Assembly: GCA_030770535.1 (NCBI GenBank)
Contig: JASVEC010000020.1
Coordinates: 744,001 to 808,000 of the forward strand
Length of the DNA stretch: 64,000 nucleotides
Direction of reading: 5' to 3'
Source: Batkoa obscura
Lineage: Eukaryota; Entomophthoromycota; Entomophthoromycetes; Entomophthorales; Batkoaceae
Made by a program: the position numbers and the translations under genes. The notes beneath the pieces were generated by a model. That model saw nothing but the letters and a program-made list of their open reading frames with translations, was not told the origin of the DNA and searched no databases. Below, one piece after another: positions 10,801 through 22,701 of the stretch. Numbering within the stretch: the first letter of the stretch is position 1; the number at the start of each line of letters is the position of its first letter.

Positions 10801-10906
10801 ATATAGTGATATTTTTTATAGTTTTATTGCTTTTCCATTTTTTAAACGCTATTTGAGTGAAAAGATTGTTAGTAAAATTTTTAAACAAAAAAATTTATCC
10901 CCATAT
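10801..10906 (+). mobile_element. MITE copy 5
   Basis: The left terminus has decayed (AGTGATATTTTT), but the core TTTTTTAAACGCTATTTGAG and the right end TTATCCCCATAT are clear. First of three copies within about 520 bp in the same orientation. Confidence 0.75.
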
Positions 10907-11049
10907 CCTAAATTAATGACCTTGTACCTTTAACATGTATAATTTTTTTTATTGAAAATGTTAATCGTCTTTGAAAAATTTGAACACTCTAAATGCTATA
11001 GTAAACTTTTGTTTGGAAAATATTTAAATTAATTAAAATGGTTATGTAC

Positions 11050-11155
11050 ATATGGGGATGTATTTTTTGGTTTCATTACTTTTTCCATTTTTAAGCGCTA
11101 TTTGAGCGGAAAAATTGTTAATAAAATCCTTAAACACAAAAACACATCCCCATAT
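11050..11155 (+). mobile_element. MITE copy 6, close to family consensus
   Basis: Begins ATATGGGGATGT and ends ACACATCCCCATAT, 106 bp. With the outer TA taken as target, the flanks read TA on both sides. One of the best-preserved copies. Confidence 0.9.
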
Positions 11156-11208
11156 GTTTAGATGAGATCACTGAGGTTAACTCTGATAATGTATATTAAT
11201 CCGTATAA

Positions 11209-11315
11209 CACATGGGATTGTTTTTTTGGCTTCATTACTTTTTTCATCTTTTAAGCGCTATTTGGGTGGAAAAATTACTAGCAAAACTCTTAAATACAAA
11301 AATACATCCCCATAT
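11209..11315 (+). mobile_element. MITE copy 7
   Basis: Begins ACATGGGATTG (first terminus mutated), has the core TTTTAAGCGCTATTTGGGTG and ends ACATCCCCATAT. A small ORF starting inside it is not a gene. Confidence 0.85.
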
Positions 11316-11895
11316 ATAAAAAAAACTATTTTTAATAAAAACCAGAGTATACTTAAATTCATGTCATTTTTAAGAGTTTTATTAGGAAATATTCGGATTT
11401 TTGATACTCTAGATATATCAATGTAAGTAAATAGCTAATAATTTACAAGAGTATCTTAAAGCAAATTATGAATACAGTATAATGAATAATTGACAAAAAT
11501 AGTCCACGTAATTAGATTTGAAATTTCAAATAGTATCTCAATTTTGAACAATGATAAAACAGGTTTATTCAGAATAACCAATATCGGAAATTAAAAATGT
11601 GGAGACTGTTATTAGACCACTCTATTATTTAACGACATATAAAAATTAAATATAAAACTGTTTTTTATTGAACGAGGTAAGATCCATTATAAAACAAATA
11701 TTCGAAAATTGTTGAAAAACTTCGCTTAATTCACTGACATAGTTCCAATTAAAAGCCGACAAATAATATCATAAAAGCTGTTACAAGTTTAAAGTGAACT
11801 CCATATTTGATTTTTACTTTTTATACTTTATTTAATATTTATTTATATTTATTTAACTTATTATACATACATTTCAAATACTTTGAATATCAATA
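11316..11895. other. Upstream region of the conserved unknown gene
   Basis: No gene or repeat is visible between the MITE cluster and the start codon at 11896. Confidence 0.4.
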
Positions 11896-13158
11896 ATGAA
11901 TTACGATATGGTCAATCAAATAGACGATTTTTTCGCTGATACAATCTGTACTATTTTAACTTGGGGAATTAAGAATCCTAAATCAGCAAACACATTATCT
12001 TCTATTTGGTGCAGCGAAATGTTAAAAACGGATGGAGATGTAAGAAACAACTGAGAAAATAATAATAATAATAATAATTCCTCATTTTTATGATAGGTTC
12101 TAGATCTAGACGAAATAAATGAAGAGTCTTTAAAAGAAATAGAAATGTTATTATATGATTTAAATTTAGACATTGAAAAAGAAGAAAACAATGAAAGAGG
12201 GCTAAAACTAAATTTGATACCAAGACCCTTCTATAAAAAGTTCTCCAGAAACTTGTGGTTAATGATAAAAATGGAACGGCCGTCATTTACGTGGCACAAA
12301 AATGGAATAAAGTTAAACTTGTTAAGCCTTGATAAAAACTGTTTAAAGAGATTAGAACTAATTGAGAATAAAATTGGTGAATTTAAAAAGAACTGGTACT
12401 CTACTTTTGAAAATGAGAGCGCATTTCAGAAATATAGTGACAAAGACGATTTAAGCTTGAACACTTTAAAAGAGTTCATTTTAGAGGTAAATACGTTTTT
12501 TTCTAACTAGAACCAAATAATACATTAAATAGTTTATAACTCCTGCGGACATAGGATTAATGTTGGGGTTATTTGAAACTGAGGGTAGTTTGTTTCGTAA
12601 TATAGATTCCGATAAGCACCTTGTTTTGTTGCCAAGTATGGCTCAGTGCATCCATGCTTTTAGTGCCTATCATAAAACCAAAGATAAAAGTTGTCATAAA
12701 AAAGGAGCTAGACCAACACAATTAACCACTGGGGCTAGAGCCCTTACCAAGCATTGGCATCGCGATAGAACCACCTATTTTTGGCCCCAATGTTATGGAA
12801 GTAATAAATTTTATTTTCATCTAAATACTACTTACATATTTAGCTGAAAGACAAAAAAACAACCAAGCAAATGCCACATTAATCAAATTGATTAAAGACA
12901 CAGCTTGGATGAACCTTCATTTATTACCTGTAAGTAAATAATTAAAATTTCTAAAATAGCTAATCTAATTTAATAACTGTAATATAGGGAGGTAAACCTG
13001 CTTTTGAAATTCGTAACATCCAAGGGTATGGCGCTCGTTGGGAGCTTAAGTTAAAGCTTGATCATGATGTTGATATTCTTGTGGTTGACCACATAATCTT
13101 TCGTGGATTATTAGAACCTCCCATGGAAGATGGACATACAAACAATTGGCTACATTAG
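11896..13158 (+). CDS. Conserved protein of unknown function (GARALTKH / GYGARW family)
   Basis: Five exons, 11896-12039, 12097-12486, 12533-12800, 12844-12929 and 12988-13158, join in frame to 352 residues. The N-terminal half is helical and charged. The C-terminal half carries strongly conserved-looking blocks: QLTTGARALTKHWHRD, FWPQCYGTERQKNNQAN, AWMNLHLLP, FEIRNIQGYGARWE, then FRGLLEPPMEDGH ending NNWLH at the stop. I remember the same blocks (GARAL.KH.HR, W.N.H.LP, GYGARW, FRGFLEP..GH..GW.H) in unnamed plant and fungal proteins. So the gene is real and conserved, but no function is known to me. His, Arg and Trp residues in those blocks look like an active or binding site. The first intron holds an AAT microsatellite. 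Confidence 0.8.
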
Positions 13159-13714
13159 TTAGAAAATTATCTAGATATAGAGTAATCTATAAAATAATAA
13201 ATCATAAACGTATCAAAACTTTTTCATTACATAAAAATAGCTTGAACTAATATAAAATCATATCACATAATAATATATATGAATGCCTTTTTGTCCCAAT
13301 ATTTAACTAGTAATTATTGCTTTATATTGCATAATAAGTGGTCAAAATATTGAAACAAAAAGAGTATTTGTATATTCAACTGTCGATTATTAAGCAAGAG
13401 AATGTTATACATTTGTTAATCCTGTAATATATAGTTTAATTTTTAATAGAAAAATAAATCATGTCGATATTATGTAATTGAATGTTTTATATCAAAAGAT
13501 CAATATCTGTAAATTTAGAAAGCTCATAACATCAAGCAAATAATATCCTACAAAAATTAAATAAAAAATTACTTTTTAAAATGGCATTCAAACAAAAAAT
13601 ATCATTTTAATTTCTATTCAACTTTAATGCGTTAATATTACGGCTTTAAGCTTCTACATTAGTTTGGTTACTATATGTAAAGGATTAGTTTAAAAATCTT
13701 GAATTGTAAAAAAT
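13159..13714. other. Convergent intergenic region
   Basis: Lies between the 3' ends of two convergent genes. AT-rich, nothing recognised. Confidence 0.4.
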
Positions 13715-14074
13715 TTACTTTGATCCACGGAGCCTTCCGCGGAAATCTTTATAACAATTTGGGCAAAGCTGATGCATCAATTTAGGTTGACCGCAAGAAT
13801 AACAACTAGTAATATTTTTCAAATTTTTGAGTCCTTTACCAGCCGCTCTCATTCTTTTTTTAGCATAGGATGTCTTCTTTTTTGGTACTGCTTTTAAAAT
13901 GCTTTCTTTAAGATCATCAAGCCATTGTCCAACTCTTTCTGCTACTGGAATCCAAGCGCTACTGACACTAACTTCTCTCCCTAAATAGTTTGATGTAGCT
14001 GCTATCGTTGGACCATTTTGTCTAGCTACTATTCCTCTTGGCAATATATTCCAAATTAATCCTCTAATTCCCAT
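13715..14074 (-). CDS. Mitochondrial large-subunit ribosomal protein bL32m
   Basis: Single exon, 119 residues. The first 60 or so are an N-terminal extension with basic residues, consistent with mitochondrial import. The L32 domain starts at AVPKKKTSYAKKRMRAAGKG, the hallmark of bacterial and mitochondrial L32, including the processing-site context known for MRPL32. It is followed by a four-Cys zinc-binding site: C91, C94, C104 and C107 (CYSC and CPNC). The function is a structural protein of the mitoribosome large subunit. In yeast, cleavage of MrpL32 by the m-AAA protease controls ribosome assembly; that is family knowledge, not visible here. The gene is convergent with the conserved unknown gene to its left. 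Confidence 0.93.
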   Translation of the reverse strand: MGIRGLIWNILPRGIVARQNGPTIAATSNYLGREVSVSSAWIPVAERVGQWLDDLKESILKAVPKKKTSYAKKRMRAAGKGLKNLKNITSCYSCGQPKLMHQLCPNCYKDFRGRLRGSK

Positions 14075-14681
14075 TATAAAATATTTACTGTTGTTTTGTG
14101 CTAATGAAAATTATAATCCCAGATCTTTTATTATGGGTTGAATTCTTTATGCAAATTTCCATCTACTTGCATTTTGCTTCAACTTCTGCACTAGTTGGCG
14201 CAATAATTTTAGAATATTTTTTCGTTTCAGTGTTTTGTCAATATGTTTAGTTAATTGAAAAAATCTTTCTATAAAAAGCATAATCAAATCTTTCTAAACT
14301 TCTTCAAGATTTTACCTACTTATTTTCTATAGTATAAAAGGATATTTATATAAATAGATTTACTTTTATTTTAATAGTTTAGAGGTTTCCTATTTTCAAT
14401 TATCGATTGGCTGTATATTTTTATTTAATACAAAATGAATTTATCAAATATTCAATAATAACTGTAGGAAAATTTCTTTCTTGAGTTAAACCTTACTATT
14501 GTTCCTGAACCATAATAGAATTAATATTTGATACGATCAAGTAAATACTACGCTTCCAACTGTTATCAGAGTTCAGAAAACTTTGCTATATATATTAGCT
14601 GTTTTATAAATTCAGACAATAATATGATTGAAAAGGCAATAGCAATAAGTTTATCCATAGTATCTCTTAAAATCTTTGATG
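14075..14681. other. Gene-free stretch upstream of the bL32m gene
   Basis: Contains the bL32m promoter region (on the minus strand) and otherwise nothing recognised. Confidence 0.4.
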
Positions 14682-14788
14682 ATATGAGGATGTTTTCTTT
14701 GTCTTCATCACTTTTTCTATCTTTTAAACCCTACTTAAGTTGAAAGGTTGTTAGTAAAATTATTAAGCAAAAAAACGCATCCTCATAT
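14682..14788 (+). mobile_element. MITE copy 8
   Basis: Begins ATATGAGGATG and ends GCATCCTCATAT. The terminal base change GGGG to GAGG is matched on the opposite arm (CCCC to CCTC), so the two ends remain complementary. Confidence 0.85.
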
Positions 14789-15356
14789 ACTAAAACTAAT
14801 ATTAGAATGGTGATTTTATATCTATAGTTAAAAAGCTCACACGATATTAGTCATAATTCAAGGGTAAGGCTTTGGAAAAGGGCCGATTTTTTATTAGTTT
14901 AAAGCTACCAAACAGTGGTTATAAATCACATTTAAAATTTTTATATTTTCTAAAATTTCCACGTTAACTAGGTATTTAAACATTTTAACCTTACTTTTAT
15001 AGAATGTGAAAATGTCAAATATTAACAGTTGATTTAGTTAATTGATGATATGTTTAATTTAAGATTTTTTGCAGAGACATTTAAAAAGGCTTATATTGTC
15101 TATCTACTTGATCGTTCTATTAAGACATGTATAATTAGGTAATAGCAAAAATTATAGTACTATCTTTAAATATATAAAGTTGAAATTCTTTATTTATTTC
15201 TTGATATAAGATACAACTTGATTATCTTATCTATTTTATAATCCTATTTATAATTAATAGAAATGTTAAAATATTTTACAAGTATGTCAAAACTGCTTTG
15301 TATTTTGTTCAACTTTAGAAACAATTGATTAAAATATTGATTATTAGCTAACTAAC
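14789..15356. other. Gene-free stretch
   Basis: Between two MITE copies; nothing recognised. Confidence 0.4.
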
Positions 15357-15463
15357 ATATGAGGGTGTTTTCTTTGGCTTCATTACTTTTTCTATCTTTT
15401 AAGCGCTATTTGAGCGGAAAATTTGTTAGTAAAGTTCTTAAACATAAAGATATATCCCCATAT
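15357..15463 (+). mobile_element. MITE copy 9
   Basis: Begins ATATGAGGGTG, with the core TTTTAAGCGCTATTTGAGCG, and ends ATATCCCCATAT. TA flanks on both sides. Confidence 0.85.
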
Positions 15464-15948
15464 ACTTTATAACCAGAACCTTATAAAGAGATTTTTTGTG
15501 TTTAAATGATAATTAATATACTCAATGTTTATATTTTAACAATATCTATTTAAATTATTTGTTTAAGTCATTATAGAAAATTTGAGCGCAGCTATAGTAG
15601 CAAATGAATTCCAACATATCCGAGTTAATACTGCGCTTAATGAACTTAAGTTTCTTCAAAATTTAAACCAATAAACTAGTGTTTAGTCTAATTTCAATGC
15701 CTATCAACAGTAGTAATTTTAGTTAAATTGTCCAATAACCTTTCCAAAGCTATTAAATAGAAAAAATGGAGTTTTACGCAGCAGTTATTCTGGGTAACAT
15801 TGCTTTTAATTAGTTAAAATTTCAACTATATAATATGATAAATAATATTAAAAATAAATTTAATAGCGCGTTTGGAAGCATTATAAAAAGGAAAGAAAAC
15901 ACCAGTTCAAAAATCAAAAATATTTATAAAAACATTTGAAGCTAAAGC
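15464..15948. other. Upstream region of the PARP gene
   Basis: AT-rich; no ORF or repeat. Must contain the PARP promoter. Confidence 0.4.
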
Positions 15949-18137
15949 ATGAATAAAACAAACTCAAACGACCTTTTATTTGAAGGGAAAAACTTTCTCT
16001 TCACTCAAAATGCTCTTGAAGGCGATAAATCACAGATGACAGAGAAGATACAAAACTTAGGTGGTAATGTTTTGGCCCGTTACTTGAAAAAGGTACATAT
16101 AGTAATAGTTCGATATGTTGAAGTATTAATATTTTTATAGTTAAATTATATTGTTGCAACTGAGGAAGATAAGAAAGACCCACCCAAGAAGCTAAAGCAA
16201 GCAATGGGGTGGAAAGATACTTCTATTGTTGGTTTGGATTTTATTGAGAAGTGTATTGACGAGGATAAAATTATTGCAAATGATGAGTATTTAATATTAT
16301 CTGATGACACAGTAAATTCAATCAAAAGAGCATTAAGCGATGCTGAAGATGACGACAAGGTATCAAAGATCAATAAGGTTACTATACTCGATCAAAATAC
16401 CGCAAAAAAGGTAATATATATATAGGCGAGTTTAAAATTTCTAACTTTATTCAAGGCTGTAGATGAACTTTGTTCTATTCAATCCCAAGTTTCAGTATAT
16501 TTAGATGATAATATACTATTTGATGTCATGCTGAACCAAACCAACCTTGGGCACAACAATAACAAATTCTTTATTCTACAACTCCTTGTTGATACCAAAA
16601 ATAACTATTATGTTTGGACTAGATGGGGCAGAGTTGGTGTAAATGGACAATCTTCTTTAGATAAATTCAATCAAAATTTTGATAAAGCACTTGACAAATT
16701 TACCTCTAAATTCTTTGCAAAAAGCGGCAACGAATGGCAATCTCTTCCCTATTCTCATGTAACTGGAAAGTATTTTATAATGGAAAGAGATTATGAAGAC
16801 GATGATGAGAGCGATAAAGACGCGAGTGGGGTTGTGAAATCAAAAAATGGTAATCTAGTCAGTAAACCAATTGCTGAATCAAAATTAGATCCAAGGGTAT
16901 ATAGTTTAGTCAAAAACATATTTGACGTTAAAATGATGAATGACTCAATGTCCCAATTTTCTTATGATACTAAAAAAATGCCTCTTGGAAAGTTAACTAA
17001 AGATCATATAAAGAAAAGTATGCAAGTTCTGAAAGATATTGCTGAAGAATTAGCAAGTTCATTGAATAGGTAAATAATTTGAAATTAAAAAAAATCTATC
17101 AATAACTTTATTTTCCTAGGCATAGTAAACTTGAAGAACTAAGTTCTTTATTTTATACAATTATACCCCATGCCTATGGTATGAGGAGACCACCTATTAT
17201 TGCAACAAAAGAACTATTAAAAAACAAGCTTGAGTTAGTAGAATCGTTAGCTGAAATTCAAATAGCTAATAGTTTAATAAAAAAAGTTGATGAAATCGAT
17301 TCAAATGTTAACCCAATTGATTCAAAATATAATGCATTAAACAATAACATTAAACCACTTGATAAGAAAGGAAAGGAATTTGAGCTTATTAAAGAGTATG
17401 TCAAAAACACTCATCATAATAGCTATTATGGCTATTATGATCTGAATGTAAATTGTTTTCAATTATTAAGTAGGTTATTAATATTTTTAGGTTGAAGATG
17501 CTTTTGAATTAGTTCGTAGTGGAGAAAATGAAAACTTTAAAGAATTCGAGTCTTTACACAATAGGAAATTATTATGGCATGGGTCTAGGATGAGTAATTT
17601 TGTTGGAATTTTATCTCAAGGACTTAGAATTGCTCCCCCTGAAGCTCCAGCTTCAGGATATGCGTTTGGTAAAGGAGTATATTTTGCAGATATTGTATCA
17701 AAGGTAAATCCCTTTAACTAATTTTTAGAATATTTCTTAAATTCATGTAGAGTGCTGGCTATTGTTGCTCTTTTTTATCAAATAATGAAGCATTAATGCT
17801 GCTATGTGAAGTCGCACTAGGAGATGAATTAAAATTAAAAAGTCCGAATTGTAATGCTGCAGAAAATGCCAAAAGAAACAATAAGCATTGTACAAAAGGA
17901 TTAGGACGACTACATCCAGATCCAAAGGAAGATTATATACTTGAAAACAATACAATAGTGCCAAAAGGCAAACCTATCCTCTCAAACGATGAAAACCTTA
18001 TATCCCATAATGAGTATATCGTCTATAATACTAGCCAAATTAAAATGAAGTAAGTTTTATTTAGTTTTATCTACTTAAATTAATTATCATATAATAGGTA
18101 TCTTATTAAAATTAAATTTGATTATAATAAACATTGA
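15949..18137 (+). CDS. Poly(ADP-ribose) polymerase with BRCT, WGR, PRD and ART domains
   Basis: Seven exons (15949-16092, 16141-16410, 16456-17069, 17120-17447, 17491-17703, 17751-18049, 18098-18137) join to 635 residues. Order: a BRCT domain (about 5-105; [29 protein letters not shown]), a WGR domain (about 145-245; W195-G196-R197), the helical regulatory domain (about 280-440) and the ADP-ribosyltransferase domain. The catalytic triad is complete: His482 in LLWHGS, Tyr516 in [12 protein letters not shown] and Glu611 in HNEYIVYN, so poly-ADP-ribosylation is expected. The enzyme transfers ADP-ribose from NAD+ to nuclear proteins at DNA breaks. There are no zinc fingers; BRCT-WGR-PRD-ART is the usual fungal layout (for example Aspergillus PrpA). 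The last exon, [13 protein letters not shown], matches the end of human PARP1 in position and would be missed by an ORF scan. Confidence 0.95.
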
Positions 18138-19569
18138 TATTTAGATACTCATTTGTACTCTCAATAATTATTTAATTGATAGAATAATATTTATTTTAAT
18201 TATTATAACAATCGATTTATTATATTGAATAACTGCCCCAAAATTATTTAGGAACAAAATCTCGCTAAAATTTATGCTTAGATTTCCTGCTTTCCCTTTA
18301 TTGAGCACTGTAATATGCAATTGAAGTTACATTTTGCTATTTATTTTCTATCAACATTCTTAGTTCCCTCACAATCATCTTTTTATAATATAATCTTTAT
18401 AAGGGAATCGCCATTTTATTACAAAATAACACTTGTTTTTAATTATTATGAATAACAGTTTATCTTCAAAAGTTGTACTAATAACTTCTCAAAATTATCA
18501 TTTTACTAGTACTATTTACAGTAATGCTATTTGACTTTTTGTGTACTAAAATAAGTGACTACATTTTAAAGTAGTACTATCAAAAGTTTCTAATATTGCA
18601 TTGATCTTTATTAGAAAATTATTTATAAAACTTAACGATTCTTAAAGCCACTTTTTAATTATAGAACATTATAAGTACATTTGCCATTTCATATTTGTGA
18701 TTTAGTTAATTATATCATTCAATAAATGTGTTACAACCCCTTGTATTTTTCTTCAATTTTGCTGTGCTTTATATTATTTCCTAATACTGATGAATTTTCG
18801 AATTTCTCTTAATTTGGAAACAGTATATATTGTGTAGGATTGTATAAGATTATAAATATTATATTAGTATTATTATAGCTTAGAAGTTGTACAATCATTT
18901 TGAAAATGAAAAAGATAACATAATCTATTTTAAATAAATTAAAAGGAAGGAGTAACTTATTTCAGAACATAAGTGAAAAATAAAATGAATCAAATATGAA
19001 TCAAATATTAAATTTTTATAAAAATAATAAGGATTATAAGCGGAATTATCCCTAAAATAGGAACAGAAAAATCATAAAAGAGATTATTCTTAATTCTATT
19101 ATCATCTCAAATCAACTCTAACTAGCTTCGTATATTTGACAAATAAGTGCTAATACTGCCCAAATAAATCATAAAGATTAGAAAATAATAATTTTCAATT
19201 AAATTTGAAAATGACTTAAACTGGGCATTTATTCTAAAGTTTCCAGGTTGAATTTTTATTCTGTTCCTTCATAAAATGCCTGGTTAATGTAAAAATAACA
19301 CATTATGCCAATTCTTTGATCTTTAATCTATTTAACAATTTTAAAGTGTATCTTCTAAGTTATTAACTCATAAAGCTTATACTAAATATCATGTATATTT
19401 ATATATTAATCTAAAAAATAAGGCATAAACTAAACTAGATACGATTGTTTTAATTATGTAAAATCATTGTTCAAAAAAAAGCTATCAAATATTAATTAAA
19501 TGACTTTTACTTTTCAATTATTCAAAACTCAAAAAATATTTTTAAAAAATATTGAAATTATTAAATAGA
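18138..19569. other. Convergent intergenic stretch of 1.4 kb
   Basis: Between the 3' ends of the PARP and APSES genes. AT-rich, with no supported gene, RNA or MITE. Confidence 0.5.
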
Positions 19570-20997
19570 TTAACCATAATGTTTAAACTTAAGTTCAGGA
19601 TAGCCAACTTGAGCGTTAGAAGATACTGGGGTGCTTCGAGTCATTGGGTATTCGCAATAATCCCCTCCGCCTGCTCCATTGGTATAATTTTGATAGCTAT
19701 AGGGTATTTCACAACTGTTTGGAAATTGATTAAATTGGCGGTAATGATTTTTTGGATATTCACTTGGATGAGAATAGCCTGGGCTAACTTGATACTGTTG
19801 TTCAACAGTTGAAGAGTAAACTGGTATTTGTTCGCCATAAAAGGATTGAGTAATTGGATTATTTAAACTTGTGTCACATATACTACCAGCATAAGGAACT
19901 GTTGGAAATGGTACTCCCATAGAAATAGCTTGGGAAGGATACATTCCATATTCATACTCGAGAGCTTCACTATAACTAGCTGGAGATTGTAAAGGAGCTG
20001 TAGGGCTTTGATGAAATTCAACTGGTTTCGATATTGGTGGTAAATTTGTTGGAGCTCTCCTACGACGACGAGCGGGACCTGTATTTTCTCTATAACCTTG
20101 TGTTACAGAAGGTTGAGGCATAGAAGTCGATTTATATGGTTCCCAAGGCAAAGAATTTGGTACATATGGTTGTTGAGACATTGGACTTGATGTATATGAT
20201 TGTTGAGACATGGAAACTGGTGTATAGGATTGAGTCATTGGAATTGTCGTATAAGACTGTGATATAAGTGTTAAATTTTGTGTTTTAAGATCATAACTCA
20301 TGCTCCTTGGTGAATTACGTTCAGGCACAGCCTGATTTAATTCATATTCACCTTGTTTTATATGACTCGTTGTCTTATAGTCGTTTAGTGGATCTTTGGG
20401 GTCGACTATACGTTCATAAGCTAATTGATCTTTAGAGTCAACTATACGCTCAAAAGTTTCTCGTTGATACTCAAGCATTTTATTTAAACCTTGAGATGAT
20501 ATTTCAATGTCAATTGAGTGGGCTTGGAAGGATAACATAGGATCATAGTAAAACTTCTCAATATCAGTTTCAAATAGTGGATAAAGAAGCTCATCAATTT
20601 TAAAAATTTTGGCCATTTCTTGAGCTCTTTCAAGTGGAATCCATACCCCTTTTAAAACCATACTACCAGATTTGATTACATGTCTTCCCTTTTCTGCCTT
20701 TAAAATACCATCTCGTTTACCGCGAGTCATCCCTACAACGTTTAAAAGCTTGGTACCATTAATCATGGCATTATCTTTCCTCCTTGCCACAGTCATATTA
20801 TTTGCTTCTACTTGGTAACAATAAGTATCTTCATCCTCCCACTGCACAGCAGATAGTTTTGGTAAGACACTACTGGAATGTAATAAACGAGTATTATCAT
20901 CAGATGATATAGGACTGTTATTTTGTTTTGTTTGGTTCCACATTGGATTTTTATAATGTTGATTAGGAGTTGTTAAAGTGGTGTGATCAGTTTGCAT
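19570..20997 (-). CDS. APSES-family transcription factor, StuA/Efg1/Phd1 type
   Basis: Single exon, 475 residues. The APSES DNA-binding domain lies at about 48-160: [53 protein letters not shown] and [20 protein letters not shown], all typical of Aspergillus StuA, Candida Efg1 and yeast Phd1/Sok2. It is a bHLH-like fold, fungus-specific, that binds MCG-type elements and governs conidiation, hyphal growth and the dimorphic switch. After the domain come a Gln/Tyr/Ser/Pro-rich region with imperfect SYTxxxMSQQ repeats (about 245-290), a basic ARRRRRAP stretch (about residue 308), a probable nuclear localisation signal, and a Tyr/Pro-rich tail. About 6 kb of gene-free DNA lies upstream, which would fit a complex promoter or long 5' leader. 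Efg1 and StuA homologues have such leaders. Confidence 0.95.
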   Translation of the reverse strand: MQTDHTTLTTPNQHYKNPMWNQTKQNNSPISSDDNTRLLHSSSVLPKLSAVQWEDEDTYCYQVEANNMTVARRKDNAMINGTKLLNVVGMTRGKRDGILKAEKGRHVIKSGSMVLKGVWIPLERAQEMAKIFKIDELLYPLFETDIEKFYYDPMLSFQAHSIDIEISSQGLNKMLEYQRETFERIVDSKDQLAYERIVDPKDPLNDYKTTSHIKQGEYELNQAVPERNSPRSMSYDLKTQNLTLISQSYTTIPMTQSYTPVSMSQQSYTSSPMSQQPYVPNSLPWEPYKSTSMPQPSVTQGYRENTGPARRRRRAPTNLPPISKPVEFHQSPTAPLQSPASYSEALEYEYGMYPSQAISMGVPFPTVPYAGSICDTSLNNPITQSFYGEQIPVYSSTVEQQYQVSPGYSHPSEYPKNHYRQFNQFPNSCEIPYSYQNYTNGAGGGDYCEYPMTRSTPVSSNAQVGYPELKFKHYG

Positions 20998-22558
20998 ATT
21001 GCTATTGATTATTGATAATTTGATTAAGTGATAGAGGATATAATAAGAATAATAAGACTATTTATTTTATAGATATAAGCCTGTTGTCATTAACTAGAAA
21101 TAAAATGGATAAAGCAGATAGCTTTAGTAAACAAGATTGACTAAAAGTACAAATAAAAAACTATGAAGAATAATAGTTGAGAAATTAAATAATCATAGAA
21201 GTTTAATAATGAAATATTGATTAAACTAACAAAATTTAAATGGTGATTTGATCTGCTTATATACTTTTCAATTAATCAATTTCTAAACTTCACTTTAAAA
21301 ATTCTTTATCAAAATAATAATGTATACTTAATTTAGTTTATTCTCTTTTTTATATGGCAATCGATGAAATTTTTATTTATACTAATATGGTAGTGCTAAT
21401 AGTTTCCCCATCGCTCTCAAGTTACCATCCATTTTATGAACTCCATGATTTCACTTTCTTCTCCAAAGTATTACGATTGTAAATCCAAGTTTAATTGAAA
21501 TAAAGATTATTTCTAACGATTATGGTTGGCTCATTGTAAATAAAAACCAATCAATATTACAATATCTTTTTTTCTCTTCAACTTATTTGATTAGTTTAAT
21601 GTGGCACTTATTAGCAATTTAACAAGTCAACTTGGAATAGGAAGTACTTCGGCTCATAGCCAAAACAAGAAGTCAAAAATCTAGTGATAATTTATTCAAG
21701 TTGATGGCCCTTAAATTTAATTACATGTGATCACAGCTTGTTTTATAAATTTACAAATATTTATTAAATGGTTTGAACAGATCAGTCTGTTTTCGGATAC
21801 TATACAAGTGTAAATTTGAAATTTTATAACATAACGGAGCTTTTGATAAACGAATTTAATTAGTTCAAATAAGGCTACTTGGCTGAATTAAAGACATGAA
21901 TTTAAAATCAATATGGGTGTAGTAGTAGTTACATGAGATTATACTTGTAATTAAATTCTTCTTATTGGTCAAGTTACAAATCTTTTAATTATTTATTGTT
22001 AGTCATTTATGAATAAGTAAAATTATCTCCATCCCCAAAACTAACAGTTGAAAACTATTATAATTGAATGATCGAATAATAGAATAAATAGCTGAAGAAC
22101 TTTTTATTGTGTTTCTATAGAAACTTAATAAACAATTCTTGTTTAAGTTGGTTGCCATTCATGGTTATAGCGAGCTTTGAATTTTGTGATATGTTTATAT
22201 ATTACTTTTGTATATATTTATTCTATTTTGATTAAATTAGCTTTTAAGATATCAACGATATTATACTGGTCAATGATTTCATAATAATGAGTTGTAAATG
22301 TTTGTTATTTGAATTTAATATATTTATTCTTTAGTATTCTGTAATATTATTTTATATTTAATTTAAGTTTGAACATGTAAAGAGTATTCTTTAATAAGTA
22401 TAAATAAATAGTAAATTAAATGATCAAATGCAAGTAGCTATATTAATTCTATTGATCGAATTACTTTAATTTCAACTAATTTACTTTTTTAATTACTCAA
22501 AAAATAGCTATAACAAAAGTAAGTTATTTCTCTATTCAAATTTCTCTATTCAATCTAG

Positions 22559-22632
22559 AAAAGTAAAAAGTAAAAAAAAGTAAAAAAAAGTAAAAAATAA
22601 AAAGTAAAAAGTAAAAAGTAAAAAGTAAAAAG
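22559..22632. repeat. AAAAAGT-type tandem repeat
   Basis: About ten imperfect 7-10-bp units of A(4-8)GT over 74 bp, purine only on the plus strand apart from the T in each unit. Confidence 0.85.
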
Positions 22633-22665
22633 ATGAATCTTAAAAAATAAAATCGACTATAAATT

Positions 22666-22701
22666 ATTAATATATTAATATATTAATATATTAATATATA
22701 A
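22666..22701. repeat. TTAATATA tandem repeat
   Basis: Four to five units of the 8-bp TTAATATA, each of which is close to a palindrome. Confidence 0.8.
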
